64,000 nucleotides of DNA from Mycolicibacterium austroafricanum (GCF_000612725.1 NZ_HG964450.1:914712-978711), one strand, 5' to 3'. Shown: positions 25,961 to 35,517, counted from the stretch's first letter. Notes: generated by a model from the letters alone, not told the origin. Made by a program: numbers and translations.

Positions 25961-27136
25961 ATGCGCACTCAAGTCGCCATCATCGGCGCCGGCCCGGCCG
26001 GCATGTTGCTGTCTCATCTGCTGGCCGCTGACGGTGTCGACTCCATCGTCATCGAAGCCCGCACCGAGGAATACGTTCTCGCCCGTATCCGCGCCGGCAT
26101 CCTGGAGCACTCGTCGGTGGAGTTGCTGCGGTCGGTCGGCCTCGGCGATCGGCTGTCGCGCAACGGAATCGAGCACCGCGGTATCTACCTACAGACACCG
26201 GGCGAGCGGCGTCACCTCGACTTCGTCGACCTCGTCGGTCGCAGCGTGTGGGTGTACGGGCAGACCGAGGTGCAGAAAGATCTCGTCGCCGCGCGGCACG
26301 CCGCTGGCCAGCAGATCGTGTACGAGGCCGCTGACGTGGCCGTGCACGACATCGAAACCGAACGGCCGTACGTCACTTTCACCGTCGACGGCGCCCAGCA
26401 GCGCGTCGAGGCTGACGTCATTGCCGGCTGCGACGGCTCGTTCGGCCCCAGCCGCGCCGCCGTCCCGAAAACGGTGAAGCAGGTGTGGGAGAAGACCTAT
26501 CCCTACTCGTGGCTGGGCGTTCTCGCCGACGTACCTCCGTCGACCGACGAATTGATCTACGCCTGGCATCCCGACGGGTTCGCGATGCACTCCATGCGGT
26601 CGGACACGGTGAGCCGCCTGTACCTGCAGGTGCCCAACGACACCGACGTCGGATCCTGGTCCCACGACAGGATCTGGGACGCGCTGTCGACGCGCCTGGG
26701 TGCCGGTATCGAGGGCTGGACCTTGCAGACCGGCCCCATCACCGAGTCCAGCGTGCTGCCTATGCGTAGCTACGTGCAAACGCCTATGCGCCACGGGCAG
26801 CTCTTCCTGGCCGGCGACGCCGCGCACATCGTGCCGCCCACCGGCGCCAAGGGCCTCAACCTCGCCATCGCCGACGTGTCCCTTCTCGCACCGGCGTTGA
26901 TCGCGTTGCTCAAGAAGAGCGACCCCGAGCAAGCCGCGAATTACTCGGCGAACGCGCTGCAGCGTGTGTGGCGGTGCACCCACTTCTCCTGGTGGATGAC
27001 CAGCATGCTGCACATCAGCGGCGATTCGTTCGATGCTCAGCTACAGCAATCCCAGTTGAGGTGGGTCGCGTCCAGTCGTGCCGCGGCGATGGGACTCGCC
27101 GAGAACTACGCCGGCTTGCCGCTCAACATCGGCTGA
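25961..27136 (+). CDS. pobA: 4-hydroxybenzoate 3-monooxygenase
   Basis: 391 residues from ATG 25961 (MRTQVAIIGAGPAGML); length matches the 394-residue Pseudomonas enzyme, so this start is preferred to ATG 25943. FAD motifs: GAGPAG, the DG motif GCDGSFGPSR, and GD motif LAGDAAHIVPPTGAKGLNLA. It hydroxylates 4-hydroxybenzoate to protocatechuate with NAD(P)H and O2. It is the funnel step linking both the CYP199-like and Cou-like routes to the pca operon. Followed by a strong hairpin. Confidence 0.95.
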   Translation: MRTQVAIIGAGPAGMLLSHLLAADGVDSIVIEARTEEYVLARIRAGILEHSSVELLRSVGLGDRLSRNGIEHRGIYLQTPGERRHLDFVDLVGRSVWVYGQTEVQKDLVAARHAAGQQIVYEAADVAVHDIETERPYVTFTVDGAQQRVEADVIAGCDGSFGPSRAAVPKTVKQVWEKTYPYSWLGVLADVPPSTDELIYAWHPDGFAMHSMRSDTVSRLYLQVPNDTDVGSWSHDRIWDALSTRLGAGIEGWTLQTGPITESSVLPMRSYVQTPMRHGQLFLAGDAAHIVPPTGAKGLNLAIADVSLLAPALIALLKKSDPEQAANYSANALQRVWRCTHFSWWMTSMLHISGDSFDAQLQQSQLRWVASSRAAAMGLAENYAGLPLNIG

Positions 27137-27157
27137 CGGCTAAAGACCCAACGAACT

Positions 27158-27183
27158 GGGCCCGGCGGTGATCCGCCGGGCCC
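27158..27183. terminator. Strong hairpin terminator after pobA
   Basis: Perfect 11-bp stem GGGCCCGGCGG with TGAT loop and matching arm, between the pobA stop (27136) and the convergent metallo-hydrolase stop (27228). No T-run; likely bidirectional. Confidence 0.75.
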
Positions 27184-27227
27184 TAGTCGTCCCCATGAAA
27201 ATCGCTCGTCTTAATCCGATGTGCACT

Positions 27228-27884
27228 TCAGTGGCCGCGGGCGATCCACTCCTCGAGGTGCGGCGCCTCACCGCCGATACTGGTGGCGTCGCCGTGGCCG
27301 GTGTAGACGTGCGTGTGCGCAGGCAGCGTCATGATCCGTTCCCTGATGGACTCGATGATCGTCGGGAAATCGGAGAACGACCGACCCGTCGCACCCGGAC
27401 CACCTGAGAACAGCGTGTCGCCGGAGAACAGCGCGTCCGCTTCCGGCAGGTACAGGCACACCGATCCGGGCGAATGTCCCGGCGTGTGAATGACGGAGAC
27501 GTGTGTGCCCACGAATCCGATCCGCTGAGAGTCGTCGAGGGCCATGAACGGCGTGTCGTCGTGCACTGTGCGCCAAAGCATCTCGTCTCCAGGGTGCAGA
27601 AGCACCGGGGCGTATAGCCTCTCCCCGAGTTCCGTGGCGACGTTGACGTGATCGTTGTGACCGTGGGTGCAGATCACCGCGGTGACGTCTCGACCGTCGA
27701 CCGCAGACGCGATGGCGTCCGCGTCGTGCGCGGCGTCGACCACGATGACGTCGGTATCGGTGCCGATCAACCAGACGTTGTTGTCCACCTCCCACGTTCC
27801 TCCGTCGAGGCTGAAGGAACCGGAGGTGACGACGCGCTCGACCCGCAGGCCCGCCCGCTCGGCGACCAGGGCGGGGGTCGTCAC
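27228..27884 (-). CDS. Metallo-beta-lactamase-fold hydrolase paired with mscR
   Basis: 218 residues from GTG 27884, overlapping the mscR stop (GTGA). The zinc motif HxHxDH is [11 protein letters not shown]; further ligands are in [14 protein letters not shown] and TGHGD. In M. tuberculosis the mscR gene (Rv2259) is likewise followed by an MBL-fold gene (Rv2260). A likely role is hydrolysis of S-formylmycothiol to formate and mycothiol, a proposal from context rather than demonstrated chemistry. Confidence 0.85.
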   Translation of the reverse strand: MTTPALVAERAGLRVERVVTSGSFSLDGGTWEVDNNVWLIGTDTDVIVVDAAHDADAIASAVDGRDVTAVICTHGHNDHVNVATELGERLYAPVLLHPGDEMLWRTVHDDTPFMALDDSQRIGFVGTHVSVIHTPGHSPGSVCLYLPEADALFSGDTLFSGGPGATGRSFSDFPTIIESIRERIMTLPAHTHVYTGHGDATSIGGEAPHLEEWIARGH

Positions 27885-28966
27885 AGCACGACCACCGATC
27901 GAAGAACGTGGCCGTGGTGCATGGCATCGAAGGCCGTTTCCACGTCTTTCAGGGTGATGCGCTCGGACACGAACCGCTCCAAAGGAAGTCGACCCTGCTG
28001 ATACAGAGCGACCAGAGTCGGGAAGTCCCGCTCGGGTAGGCAGTCCCCGTACCAAGACGATTTCAAGGCCCCGCCGTGCGAGAAGAAGTCGATCAACGGC
28101 ATCTCCAACCGCATGTCCGGCGTCGGCACCCCGACGAGGACGACGGTCCCGGCGAGATCGCGAGCGTGAAACGCCTGCGTCCACGTCTCCGGCCGCCCCA
28201 CCGCGTCGATCACGACGTCAGCTCCAAATCCATCTGTCAGGTTGCGAATCGCCTCGACCGCGTCCACGTCGCCGGCGTTGACAATGTGGGTCGCTCCGAA
28301 ATCGACCGCCCATTCCAGCTTCTTCGGATCGCGGTCGACCGCGATGATGGTCGATGCACCCGCCAGGTGAGCACCCGCGATCGCTGCATCGCCGACGCCG
28401 CCGCAACCGATGACTGCCACGGAGTCTCCGCGACCGACACCCCCGGTGTTCACCGCCGCGCCGAGTCCGGCCATGACGCCACAGCCCAGGAGGCCTACCA
28501 CGGCGGGGTCCGCGTCGGCGTCGACCTTGGTGCACTGCCCCTCATGCACCAAGGTCTTCTCGATGAACGCGCCGATGCCCAGAGCCGGTGTCAGCGGCGT
28601 CCCATCTGTCAACGTCATCGGCTGCGAGGCGTTGTGGGTGTCGAAGCAGTACTGCGGTCGCCCGCGCTTGCAGACCCGGCACTGCCCGCACACCGCGCGC
28701 CAGTTCAGGACGACGAAGTCTCCAGGTTCGACGTGCGACACGTCGGGGCCGACGGCTTCCACTACACCGGCGGCCTCGTGGCCCAGCAGGAACGGAAACT
28801 CATCGTTGATTCCGCCTTCGCGGTAGGTCAGGTCGGTGTGGCACACCCCGCAGGCCTGAACTCTGACGACAACATCGTGCCCTGTCGGATCAGGTACCAC
28901 GACGTCGACGATTTCTGTCGGCGCTTTCGAACTTCGGGCGATAACCCCACGGACGGTACTCGGCAT
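27881..28966 (-). CDS. mscR: S-(hydroxymethyl)mycothiol dehydrogenase (mycothiol-dependent formaldehyde dehydrogenase)
   Basis: 361 residues, same length as mycobacterial MscR. Zinc MDR features: [18 protein letters not shown], structural cysteines [15 protein letters not shown], and Rossmann motif [10 protein letters not shown]. It oxidises the spontaneous formaldehyde-mycothiol adduct. O-demethylating P450s in this window release formaldehyde, which explains its place among aromatic genes. Start ATG 28966 gives [28 protein letters not shown] palindrome sits 91 bp upstream. Confidence 0.9.
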   Translation of the reverse strand: MPSTVRGVIARSSKAPTEIVDVVVPDPTGHDVVVRVQACGVCHTDLTYREGGINDEFPFLLGHEAAGVVEAVGPDVSHVEPGDFVVLNWRAVCGQCRVCKRGRPQYCFDTHNASQPMTLTDGTPLTPALGIGAFIEKTLVHEGQCTKVDADADPAVVGLLGCGVMAGLGAAVNTGGVGRGDSVAVIGCGGVGDAAIAGAHLAGASTIIAVDRDPKKLEWAVDFGATHIVNAGDVDAVEAIRNLTDGFGADVVIDAVGRPETWTQAFHARDLAGTVVLVGVPTPDMRLEMPLIDFFSHGGALKSSWYGDCLPERDFPTLVALYQQGRLPLERFVSERITLKDVETAFDAMHHGHVLRSVVVL

Positions 28967-29056
28967 GCTGGTTCCTCGTTGTTGGCGGCGCGCGGTGCGC
29001 GTCGTGTTTCGACCCGCCACACTGTGCTGCCCGAACCACCTGCAGCAAGAGGCGAG

Positions 29057-29071
29057 TTTCACTGGCCGAAA
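29057..29071. promoter_or_regulatory. Candidate operator TTTCACTGGCCGAAA
   Basis: Exact member of the TTTCACTGRNYGAAA family in the gap between the mscR start (28966) and the IclR stop (29114). Suggests that formaldehyde detoxification is co-regulated with ring-cleavage genes. Confidence 0.6.
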
Positions 29072-29113
29072 GGCATCGGATTCGCCGTTGGTGTAAGCCA
29101 AAAGTCGGAGCCG

Positions 29114-29863
29114 TTAGACCAGGCTGCGTGAAATCCCCTGCGCAGCAACGTGCAATGCAGACACCAACCGCAGCTTGTCTCGCTTCAGATTCGGCACCAC
29201 CAACCCGAGTGCTGCGACGGCGATTTCGTCGCGAAGCACCGGCACCGCCACCGAACACGCGCCCAGCGTCATCTCCTCCACCGTGGTGGCATAACCGTCT
29301 CGGTGGACCCGGGCGAGCTGTCCCTTAAGTACGCCTGCGTGGACGATGGTGTGCGGTGTGACCCGTATCAGGTGCGACACCACTTCCGCCTGGATCTCTT
29401 CGGGTGCATACGCCAGCAGCACCTTGCCGACCCCGGTGGCGTGCAACGGAAGTCGCGAGCCGATCCTTGACACCACGGGCACTGACGCGTGGCCTGCAAG
29501 TCGGTCGAGGTAGAGCGCGTGCGCACCCTCGCGCACCGCCAGGTGCACCGTAGCGAGGGTCGCCCCGTAGAGGTCGTGCAGGAACGGCGACGCCAACTCG
29601 CGCAGGCCGGTCTGCATCGGAGCGAGCAAGCCGACATCCCACAGACGGCGCCCGATGACGTAGTCGCCGTTCGCCGTGCGTGCGAGGGCGCCCCACTGCT
29701 GCAGTTCGTTGACCAGTCGGTACGCGGTCGGGACCGGCAGGCCCGCGCGGTGCGCCATCTCGGTCAAGGTCAATCGACGATGACCGGCGTCGAAAGCCGC
29801 GAGCAGCGACAGCGTGCGCGATGCGACCGATGTGCCACTCTCCGCCACATTGCCCGCCATCAC
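29114..29863 (-). CDS. IclR-family regulator of the pca operon (PcaR/PobR-like by context)
   Basis: 249 residues. Helix-turn-helix LTLTEMAHRAGLPVPTAYRLVNELQQWGAL, then IclR effector domain (ATGVGKVLLAY, HRDGYATTVEE, AVPVLRDEIAVAALGLVVP). Start at ATG 29863 or the adjacent ATG 29860. It is divergent from pcaH with only 79 bp between, and a 15-bp palindrome lies in that gap, so it most likely regulates pca and itself. Effector probably protocatechuate or beta-ketoadipate, by family analogy. Confidence 0.88.
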   Translation of the reverse strand: MMAGNVAESGTSVASRTLSLLAAFDAGHRRLTLTEMAHRAGLPVPTAYRLVNELQQWGALARTANGDYVIGRRLWDVGLLAPMQTGLRELASPFLHDLYGATLATVHLAVREGAHALYLDRLAGHASVPVVSRIGSRLPLHATGVGKVLLAYAPEEIQAEVVSHLIRVTPHTIVHAGVLKGQLARVHRDGYATTVEEMTLGACSVAVPVLRDEIAVAALGLVVPNLKRDKLRLVSALHVAAQGISRSLV

Positions 29864-29883
29864 GTCCTCCTCATTCGGGTTCT

Positions 29884-29898
29884 TTCACTGGATGAAAG
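29884..29898. promoter_or_regulatory. Candidate operator TTTCACTGGATGAAA in the IclR-pcaH gap
   Basis: Imperfect palindrome (extended form CTTTCACTGGATGAAAG) ending 44 bp before pcaH and starting 20 bp before the IclR start codon. Best-placed copy of the shared motif and the natural site for autoregulation. Confidence 0.65.
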
Positions 29899-29942
29899 CA
29901 TAGCCTCGGGTTCACGCGATCGTGTGCTTAACGTCACCTGAT

Positions 29943-30707
29943 ATGACAGCTCTAACGGACACCGCAGCCCTGGCGTCCCAGCGCGAGATTTCGACCGAGA
30001 TCGCGGCATCCTGTTCGACAGGAACGCACGTTCAACCTCAGCTCGACTACCCGCCGTATCGCAGTAGCGTCCTGCGCCACCCCGGAAACCCGTTGCTGCT
30101 AGCCGACCCCCACGACCTGGAGTTGGCAGCGCCGTGTTTCGGCGCCCACGACGTCACGGCCCTGGACTCCGACCTCACCATCGGGCGCGCTGGAGAGCCG
30201 ATCGGCGAGCGCATCATCATCACCGGGCGCGTCACGGACACCCGCGGACGCCCCGTCGCCGGGCAGCTCGTCGAGATCTGGCAGGCCAACGCCGCCGGCC
30301 GCTACATCCACCTGCGCGACCAGCACCCCGCTCCCCTGGACCCGAACTTCACCGGCGCCGGTCGCTGTCTCACCGACGCCGACGGCACCTACCGGTTTCA
30401 GACAATCAAGCCGGGGCCGTACCCGTGGCGCAACCACCACAACGCCTGGCGCCCCGCCCACGTGCACTTCTCGCTGTTCGGCACGCAGTTCACCCAGCGG
30501 CTCGTCACGCAGATGTACTTCCCCGGCGACCCCCTGTTCCCGCTCGATCCGATCTATCAAGCGATCACCGACCCCGCGGCCAGAGACCGGTTGATCGCCA
30601 CCTACGACCACGACATCACCCTGCCCGAATACTCCACCGGTTACCGCTTCGACATCGTCCTCGACGGCGCTCGACGCACCCCCACCGACGAGGACGCCCA
30701 TGCCTGA
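29943..30707 (+). CDS. pcaH: Protocatechuate 3,4-dioxygenase beta subunit
   Basis: 254 residues from ATG 29943. The non-haem Fe(III) ligands are recognisable: Tyr in GRYIHLRD, Tyr in PGPYPWRN and two His in RPAHVHFS. It catalyses intradiol cleavage of protocatechuate to 3-carboxy-cis,cis-muconate together with PcaG. First gene of an eight- to ten-gene operon with overlapping junctions; the next gene starts 8 nt before its stop. The beta subunit carries the catalytic iron. Confidence 0.95.
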   Translation: MTALTDTAALASQREISTEIAASCSTGTHVQPQLDYPPYRSSVLRHPGNPLLLADPHDLELAAPCFGAHDVTALDSDLTIGRAGEPIGERIIITGRVTDTRGRPVAGQLVEIWQANAAGRYIHLRDQHPAPLDPNFTGAGRCLTDADGTYRFQTIKPGPYPWRNHHNAWRPAHVHFSLFGTQFTQRLVTQMYFPGDPLFPLDPIYQAITDPAARDRLIATYDHDITLPEYSTGYRFDIVLDGARRTPTDEDAHA

Positions 30708-31260
30708 CCTCGCACCCACACCCGGACAGACCGTCGGACCCTTCTTCCACTACGGCCTACCCTTCCCCGGTGATAGCGAACTCATCCCCGCAGCGCATCG
30801 CAACGCGATTCGACTGCACGGCAACGTCTTCGACGGAACCGGCGCACCCGTCCCCGACGCACTCATCGAAGTCTGGCAAGCCGACAGCAAGGGTGAAATC
30901 GTCGCCGAGCAGGGCTCGCTGCACCGCGACGGCTGGACGTTCACCGGATGGGGACGCGCGGCGACCGACGCCGCCGGCCACTACAGCCTGAGCACCGTGA
31001 CCCCCGGAAGCACCGGCCCCGGACAGGCACCCTTCTTCGCCATCACCGTCTTCGCGCGTGGTCTGCTCGACGCGCTGTTCACCCGTGCGTACCTGCCGCA
31101 CGGCAACGTGTCCGGTGATCCGCTTCTCGCCGGACTCGCCGTCGACCGACGCAACACGTTGATGTGCACACCCGAAACCACGGGCTACCGGTTCGACATC
31201 CACCTGCAGGGACCGGACGAGACCGTCTTTCTAACCTATCCGCGCTCCCCGCATGACTAA
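30700..31260 (+). CDS. pcaG: Protocatechuate 3,4-dioxygenase alpha subunit
   Basis: 186 residues (MPDLAPTPGQTVGPFFHYGL). The intradiol-dioxygenase fold is seen (GNVFDGTGAPVPDALIEVWQAD; FAITVFARGLLDALFTRAYLP) but the iron ligands of the beta subunit are absent, as expected for alpha. Overlaps pcaH by 8 nt and pcaB by 8 nt. Confidence 0.94.
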   Translation: MPDLAPTPGQTVGPFFHYGLPFPGDSELIPAAHRNAIRLHGNVFDGTGAPVPDALIEVWQADSKGEIVAEQGSLHRDGWTFTGWGRAATDAAGHYSLSTVTPGSTGPGQAPFFAITVFARGLLDALFTRAYLPHGNVSGDPLLAGLAVDRRNTLMCTPETTGYRFDIHLQGPDETVFLTYPRSPHD

Positions 31261-32482
31261 TCTGCTGTGGCCCGGTGATCACCGTGCGGGCGCGCTGCTC
31301 ACCGACACCGCCGTGCTGCGGGCGATGGTGGACGTGGAGAGCGCCTGGCTACAGGCGCTCGCGGCCAACGCGCTGGTGCCATCACCCGCCGCGAACTGCG
31401 ACCTACTGAGCCTGCTGGGGGACACCGATCTCGACGACCTCTCGACGGCCGCCGACGCCGGGGGAAATCCGATCATCCCCTTGGTCACAATCCTGCGCGA
31501 GCGCGCCCCGGAACCAACGCGCAAGTGGATACACCGCGGTCTGACGAGCCAGGACGTCGTCGACACCGCACTAATGCTCGCGCTGCGCGACACCGTCGAG
31601 CACCTGCGCGGCGGCCTCGCCAGCCACATCCGCCGCCTCGCGAACCTGGCCGACGGTCACCGATCAACTGCCATGGTGGCCCGCACCCTGACACAACCCG
31701 CGGTCCCCACCACCTTCGGCGTCAAGGTCACCGCCTGGCTCACCGCTGCGTGCGACGCCGCCGAAACACTCGAAAGCGTCCGCACGCCCGTCCAGATCGG
31801 CGGCGCAGCGGGGACTCTGGCAGCAGTGACGGAGATCGCCACTCCGATACAGGGGCCCGCACACGCGGCCAAGACCGCCCTTGCACTAGCCGACGACACT
31901 GCCGACGCGCTCCGCCTGGAGCGGCGCGCACCCTGGCACACCAGCCGTGCACCGATCACAACGATCGGTGACGCGCTCGTCGGGTGCACCGACGCGTGGG
32001 GCCGCATCGCAGCCGACGTCCTGACACTCGGGCGACCCGAGATCGGCGAACTCGCCGAAGGCGTCGAGCCCGGCCGCGGCGGATCCTCCACGATGCCAGA
32101 CAAGAGCAATCCTGTTCTGTCCATTCTTATTCGACGCGCCGCGTTGGCGGCTCCCCCGCTTGCAACCGCCCTCCACACCGCCGCAGCGCTTGCCAACGAC
32201 GAACGTCCCGACGGCGCGTGGCACGCCGAATGGGACACGGTGCGCACGCTCGGGCGGCGGACCCTCGTCGCTGCATCCCACGCGGGCGACCTGCTGAACG
32301 GGCTGCGCGTCGACTCCGATCGGATGCTGGCCAACCTGAAGGCCGTCGACGTCTCCGGAGAGCAACGCGCTATCGCGGCATTGACCGCAAACGATCCGGC
32401 GACAACGTATCTCGGTGCCGCTGACGCGATCATCGACCGCGCCGTTGCACGCGCGCACCGACACTCGGATAAGTCGACGTGA
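31253..32482 (+). CDS. pcaB: 3-carboxy-cis,cis-muconate cycloisomerase
   Basis: 409 residues of the fumarase/aspartase superfamily. Signature GSSTMPDKSNPV contains the catalytic serine loop; HRGLTSQDVVDTAL is the second conserved region. It converts 3-carboxymuconate to 4-carboxymuconolactone. Start ATG 31253 overlaps pcaG; its stop overlaps pcaD (GTGA). Slightly shorter than the usual 450 residues, mainly at the C-terminus. Confidence 0.93.
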   Translation: MTNLLWPGDHRAGALLTDTAVLRAMVDVESAWLQALAANALVPSPAANCDLLSLLGDTDLDDLSTAADAGGNPIIPLVTILRERAPEPTRKWIHRGLTSQDVVDTALMLALRDTVEHLRGGLASHIRRLANLADGHRSTAMVARTLTQPAVPTTFGVKVTAWLTAACDAAETLESVRTPVQIGGAAGTLAAVTEIATPIQGPAHAAKTALALADDTADALRLERRAPWHTSRAPITTIGDALVGCTDAWGRIAADVLTLGRPEIGELAEGVEPGRGGSSTMPDKSNPVLSILIRRAALAAPPLATALHTAAALANDERPDGAWHAEWDTVRTLGRRTLVAASHAGDLLNGLRVDSDRMLANLKAVDVSGEQRAIAALTANDPATTYLGAADAIIDRAVARAHRHSDKST

Positions 32483-33261
32483 CCACACCCGTCATCACCA
32501 CGATCGACTTCGGCGGACCGCGGGACGCGCCACTGCTTCTGCTCGGCCCCTCGCTGGGTACGTCCGTAACAGCTTTGTGGTCGACTGCCGCGCACCTCCT
32601 GACCGCTCGACACCGCGTGGTCGGGTTCGACCTGCCCGGTCACGGCCGCAGCCCCGCGCCCACCGCGGCATTCACGATCGCCGACGTCGCCTACGCGGTA
32701 CACGAAGCAGCGGTCACCTACGGCTCTGATCGCTATCACTACGCCGGAGTGTCCGCCGGAGGCGCGGTGGGTCTCGAACTGCTTCTACGACACGGTGACT
32801 CGATCAGCAGCGCCACCTTGATCTGCACGGCGGCCAAGATCCGCACCACGGCGGCGTGGCTAGAGCGAGCCCAGCTCGTCAGGTCGAAGGGCACCGCGGT
32901 GATGCTCGCATCGGCGACGAGCACCTGGTTCGCCGACGGCTTCACCGACCGTGACCCGGACACCGCGGCCGCGCTACTGACGTCGCTGCACGACACCACG
33001 TCCGAGGGCTACGCGGCAATCTGTGAGGCCCTCGCACAGTTCGACGTCCGACAGAGTCTGGAAGCGATCACCAACGACGTCACGGCGATCTCCGGGAGCC
33101 ACGACATCGCGACCCCGCCCAGCTCTCTGCGATACCTCGCTGAACACATTCCACGTTGTCGCTATCTAGAACTCGCCGACGCCGCTCACCTCGCCCCCGC
33201 CGAACAGCCCGCCCTGATCGCCGACGAACTACTCGCCATCACCCAACGGAGCCCACTGTGA
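32479..33261 (+). CDS. pcaD: 3-oxoadipate enol-lactonase
   Basis: 260 residues, alpha/beta-hydrolase. Nucleophile elbow GVSAGGAVG, oxyanion region GPSLGTS, late Asp in SGSHDIATPP and His in DAAHLAPAE. It hydrolyses beta-ketoadipate enol-lactone. In many actinobacteria this domain is fused to PcaC as PcaL; here the two are separate genes joined by a GTGA overlap. Confidence 0.92.
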   Translation: MTTPVITTIDFGGPRDAPLLLLGPSLGTSVTALWSTAAHLLTARHRVVGFDLPGHGRSPAPTAAFTIADVAYAVHEAAVTYGSDRYHYAGVSAGGAVGLELLLRHGDSISSATLICTAAKIRTTAAWLERAQLVRSKGTAVMLASATSTWFADGFTDRDPDTAAALLTSLHDTTSEGYAAICEALAQFDVRQSLEAITNDVTAISGSHDIATPPSSLRYLAEHIPRCRYLELADAAHLAPAEQPALIADELLAITQRSPL

Positions 33262-33647
33262 CCTGTGAAACCGACCGATACACCGCCGGCATGGCGGTGC
33301 GCCGAAGCGTGCTCGGCGACGCGCACGTCGAGCGCGCGATCCAACGCACCACCGCCTTCACCGAGGACTTCCAGCACCTCATCACCGAGTACGCCTGGGG
33401 ATCCATCTGGACACGTCCGGGACTGGACCGCCGCTCGCGGTCCATGATCACCCTCACGGCGCTGATCGCTCGCGGACACCACGAGGAACTCGCGATGCAC
33501 CTGCGCGCCGCACGCACCAACGGGCTCACCGACGACGAGATCAAAGAGGTAATCCTGCAGTCCGCCATCTACTGCGGAGTGCCCGACGCGAACACCGCAT
33601 TCCGCATCGCCACCGACACCCTCTTGGATCAGGAGCGGGAATCGTGA
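33258..33647 (+). CDS. pcaC: 4-carboxymuconolactone decarboxylase
   Basis: 129 residues from GTG 33258. The CMD-fold is clear: YTAGMAVRRSVLGDAHVERA, FQHLITEYAWGSIWTRPGL, and GLTDDEIKEVILQSAIYCGVP. It decarboxylates 4-carboxymuconolactone to the enol-lactone that PcaD opens. Its own start within the pcaD stop shows this is a stand-alone gene, not the C-terminal half of PcaL. Confidence 0.93.
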   Translation: MTCETDRYTAGMAVRRSVLGDAHVERAIQRTTAFTEDFQHLITEYAWGSIWTRPGLDRRSRSMITLTALIARGHHEELAMHLRAARTNGLTDDEIKEVILQSAIYCGVPDANTAFRIATDTLLDQERES

Positions 33648-34837
33648 GCACAGCCTTCCTGTACGCGGCGACACGTACGCCGTTCGGACGATACAACGGC
33701 GCACTCGCCGAGGTGCGGCCCGACGACCTGGCCGCCGCGAGCCTCACCGCTCTGCTGGACCGCACACCCGAACTCGATCCCGAGCGGATCGACGACGTCA
33801 TCCTGGGAAACGCCAACGGCGCCGGCGAGGAGAACCGCAACGTCGCCAGAATGGCCCTGTTGCTCGCCGGCATGCCGGTCACCGTGCCCGGCAGCACCGT
33901 GAACCGCCTCTGCGGTTCCAGCCTCGACGCCACCATCGCCGCCACCCGCGCCATCGAATGCGGCGACGCCGATGTCGTCATCGCCGGGGGCGTGGAATCG
34001 ATGACCCGCGCCCCCTGGGTACTGCCCAAGCCGTCGCGCGCATTCCCGGCCACCGACGTCACCGCCGTGTCAACCACCCTGGGATGGCGCCTCGTCAACC
34101 CCGCGATGCCCGCCGCCTGGACCGCGTCACTGGGCGAGTGCAACGAACGGCTCCAGCAGGCTCATGCGATTTCGCGGGAACGACAGGACGCATTCGCCGC
34201 TCGCTCCCATCGGCTCGCCACCAATGCCTGGGCGGCGGGCTTCTACGACGATCTCGTAGCTCCCGTGCCGGGCGCCGAGCTCACACGCGATGAGGCGATC
34301 CGCGCCGACAGCACCCCCGAACGCCTCGCGGGGCTCAAGCCCGCCTTCCGCCCCGACGGCACTATCACGGCAGGGAACGCCTCCCCGCTCAACGACGGCG
34401 CCGCCGCCCTACTTCTCGGCTCCGCGGACGCAGCCGCGATCATCGGCGTCGATCCTCTTGTGCGTATCGCCGGAAAGGCCGCAGCGGCAATCGAACCCGA
34501 CAAATTCGGCTTCGCACCGGTAGCCGCGGCGGACGCGGCCCTCGCTCGCGCCGGGGTCACCTGGTCGGAAGTCGGTGCGGTGGAACTCAACGAAGCCTTC
34601 GCCGTGCAATCTCTGGCATGCATCGATGCCTGGAAGATCGATCCCGACATCGTCAACATTCAAGGAGGCGCGATCGCGATAGGACATCCGCTTGGTGCGT
34701 CCGGCGCCCGACTCGTCGGCACACTCGCCAAGACGCTGCGCGAGGGCCGCCACCGTTGGGGTGTCGCAGCGATCTGCATCGGCGTCGGCCAGGCCCTCGC
34801 GATCGTCGTCGAGAACTGCTCGGAAGGAACGTCGTGA
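33644..34837 (+). CDS. pcaF: 3-oxoadipyl-CoA thiolase
   Basis: 397 residues. Thiolase active-site motifs: nucleophilic Cys in NRLCGSSLDA, His in GHPLGASGARL and second Cys in AICIGVGQ; NEAFAVQ is also present. It cleaves beta-ketoadipyl-CoA to succinyl-CoA and acetyl-CoA, the last step of the pathway. GTG start overlaps pcaC stop. Confidence 0.93.
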   Translation: MSTAFLYAATRTPFGRYNGALAEVRPDDLAAASLTALLDRTPELDPERIDDVILGNANGAGEENRNVARMALLLAGMPVTVPGSTVNRLCGSSLDATIAATRAIECGDADVVIAGGVESMTRAPWVLPKPSRAFPATDVTAVSTTLGWRLVNPAMPAAWTASLGECNERLQQAHAISRERQDAFAARSHRLATNAWAAGFYDDLVAPVPGAELTRDEAIRADSTPERLAGLKPAFRPDGTITAGNASPLNDGAAALLLGSADAAAIIGVDPLVRIAGKAAAAIEPDKFGFAPVAAADAALARAGVTWSEVGAVELNEAFAVQSLACIDAWKIDPDIVNIQGGAIAIGHPLGASGARLVGTLAKTLREGRHRWGVAAICIGVGQALAIVVENCSEGTS

Positions 34838-35517
34838 CCGCTGTCATCACCACCAACGCCGCGGAGTCCGTCGCAGGCATCGAGGACGGTGCCACCATCC
34901 TCGTCGGCGGCTTCGGAATGGCCGGCATGCCCACGACCCTGATCGACGCGCTCATCGATCAAGGTGCCACTGAATTGACCGTCGTCAGCAACAACGCGGG
35001 CAACGGCGACACGGGGCTCGCAGCCTTGCTGGCAGCGCGACGTGTCCGCAGGATTCTCTGTTCGTTTCCCCGACAGCATGATTCGCACGTCTTCGACCGG
35101 CTCTACCGCGCGGGCGACATCGAACTCGAACTCGTCCCGCAGGGCAACCTCGCCGAGCGCCTGCGAGCCGCCGGGGCCGGGATCGGGGCGTTCTACTGCC
35201 CGACCGGAGTCGGCACACCACTCGCCGAAGGCAAGGAGACGCGGGTAATCGACGGTCGCGAGTACGTGCTGGAATACCCCATCCGAGGCGACTACGCCCT
35301 CATCGGAGCGCACCGAGCCGACCGGCTCGGAAACCTCGTATACCGCAAGACGGCGCGGAACTTCGGTCCCGTCATGGCCACCGCGGCAGCGACCGTCATC
35401 GCGGAGGTGTACGACGTCGTCGACGTGGGAGCCCTAGATCCCGAGAACGTCGTCACCCCCAGCATCTACGTCGACCGCGTCCTGCACGTCGCCGCATCGA
35501 ACAGGAGGGCATCGTGA
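34834..35517 (+). CDS. pcaI: 3-oxoadipate CoA-transferase subunit A
   Basis: 227 residues from GTG 34834. CoA-transferase family I alpha subunit: VGGFGMAGMPTTLIDAL, SNNAGNGDTGLAALL, and GAFYCPTGVGTPLAEGKE. Works with PcaJ to move CoA from succinyl-CoA to beta-ketoadipate. Overlaps both neighbours by GTGA. Confidence 0.94.
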   Translation: MTAVITTNAAESVAGIEDGATILVGGFGMAGMPTTLIDALIDQGATELTVVSNNAGNGDTGLAALLAARRVRRILCSFPRQHDSHVFDRLYRAGDIELELVPQGNLAERLRAAGAGIGAFYCPTGVGTPLAEGKETRVIDGREYVLEYPIRGDYALIGAHRADRLGNLVYRKTARNFGPVMATAAATVIAEVYDVVDVGALDPENVVTPSIYVDRVLHVAASNRRAS

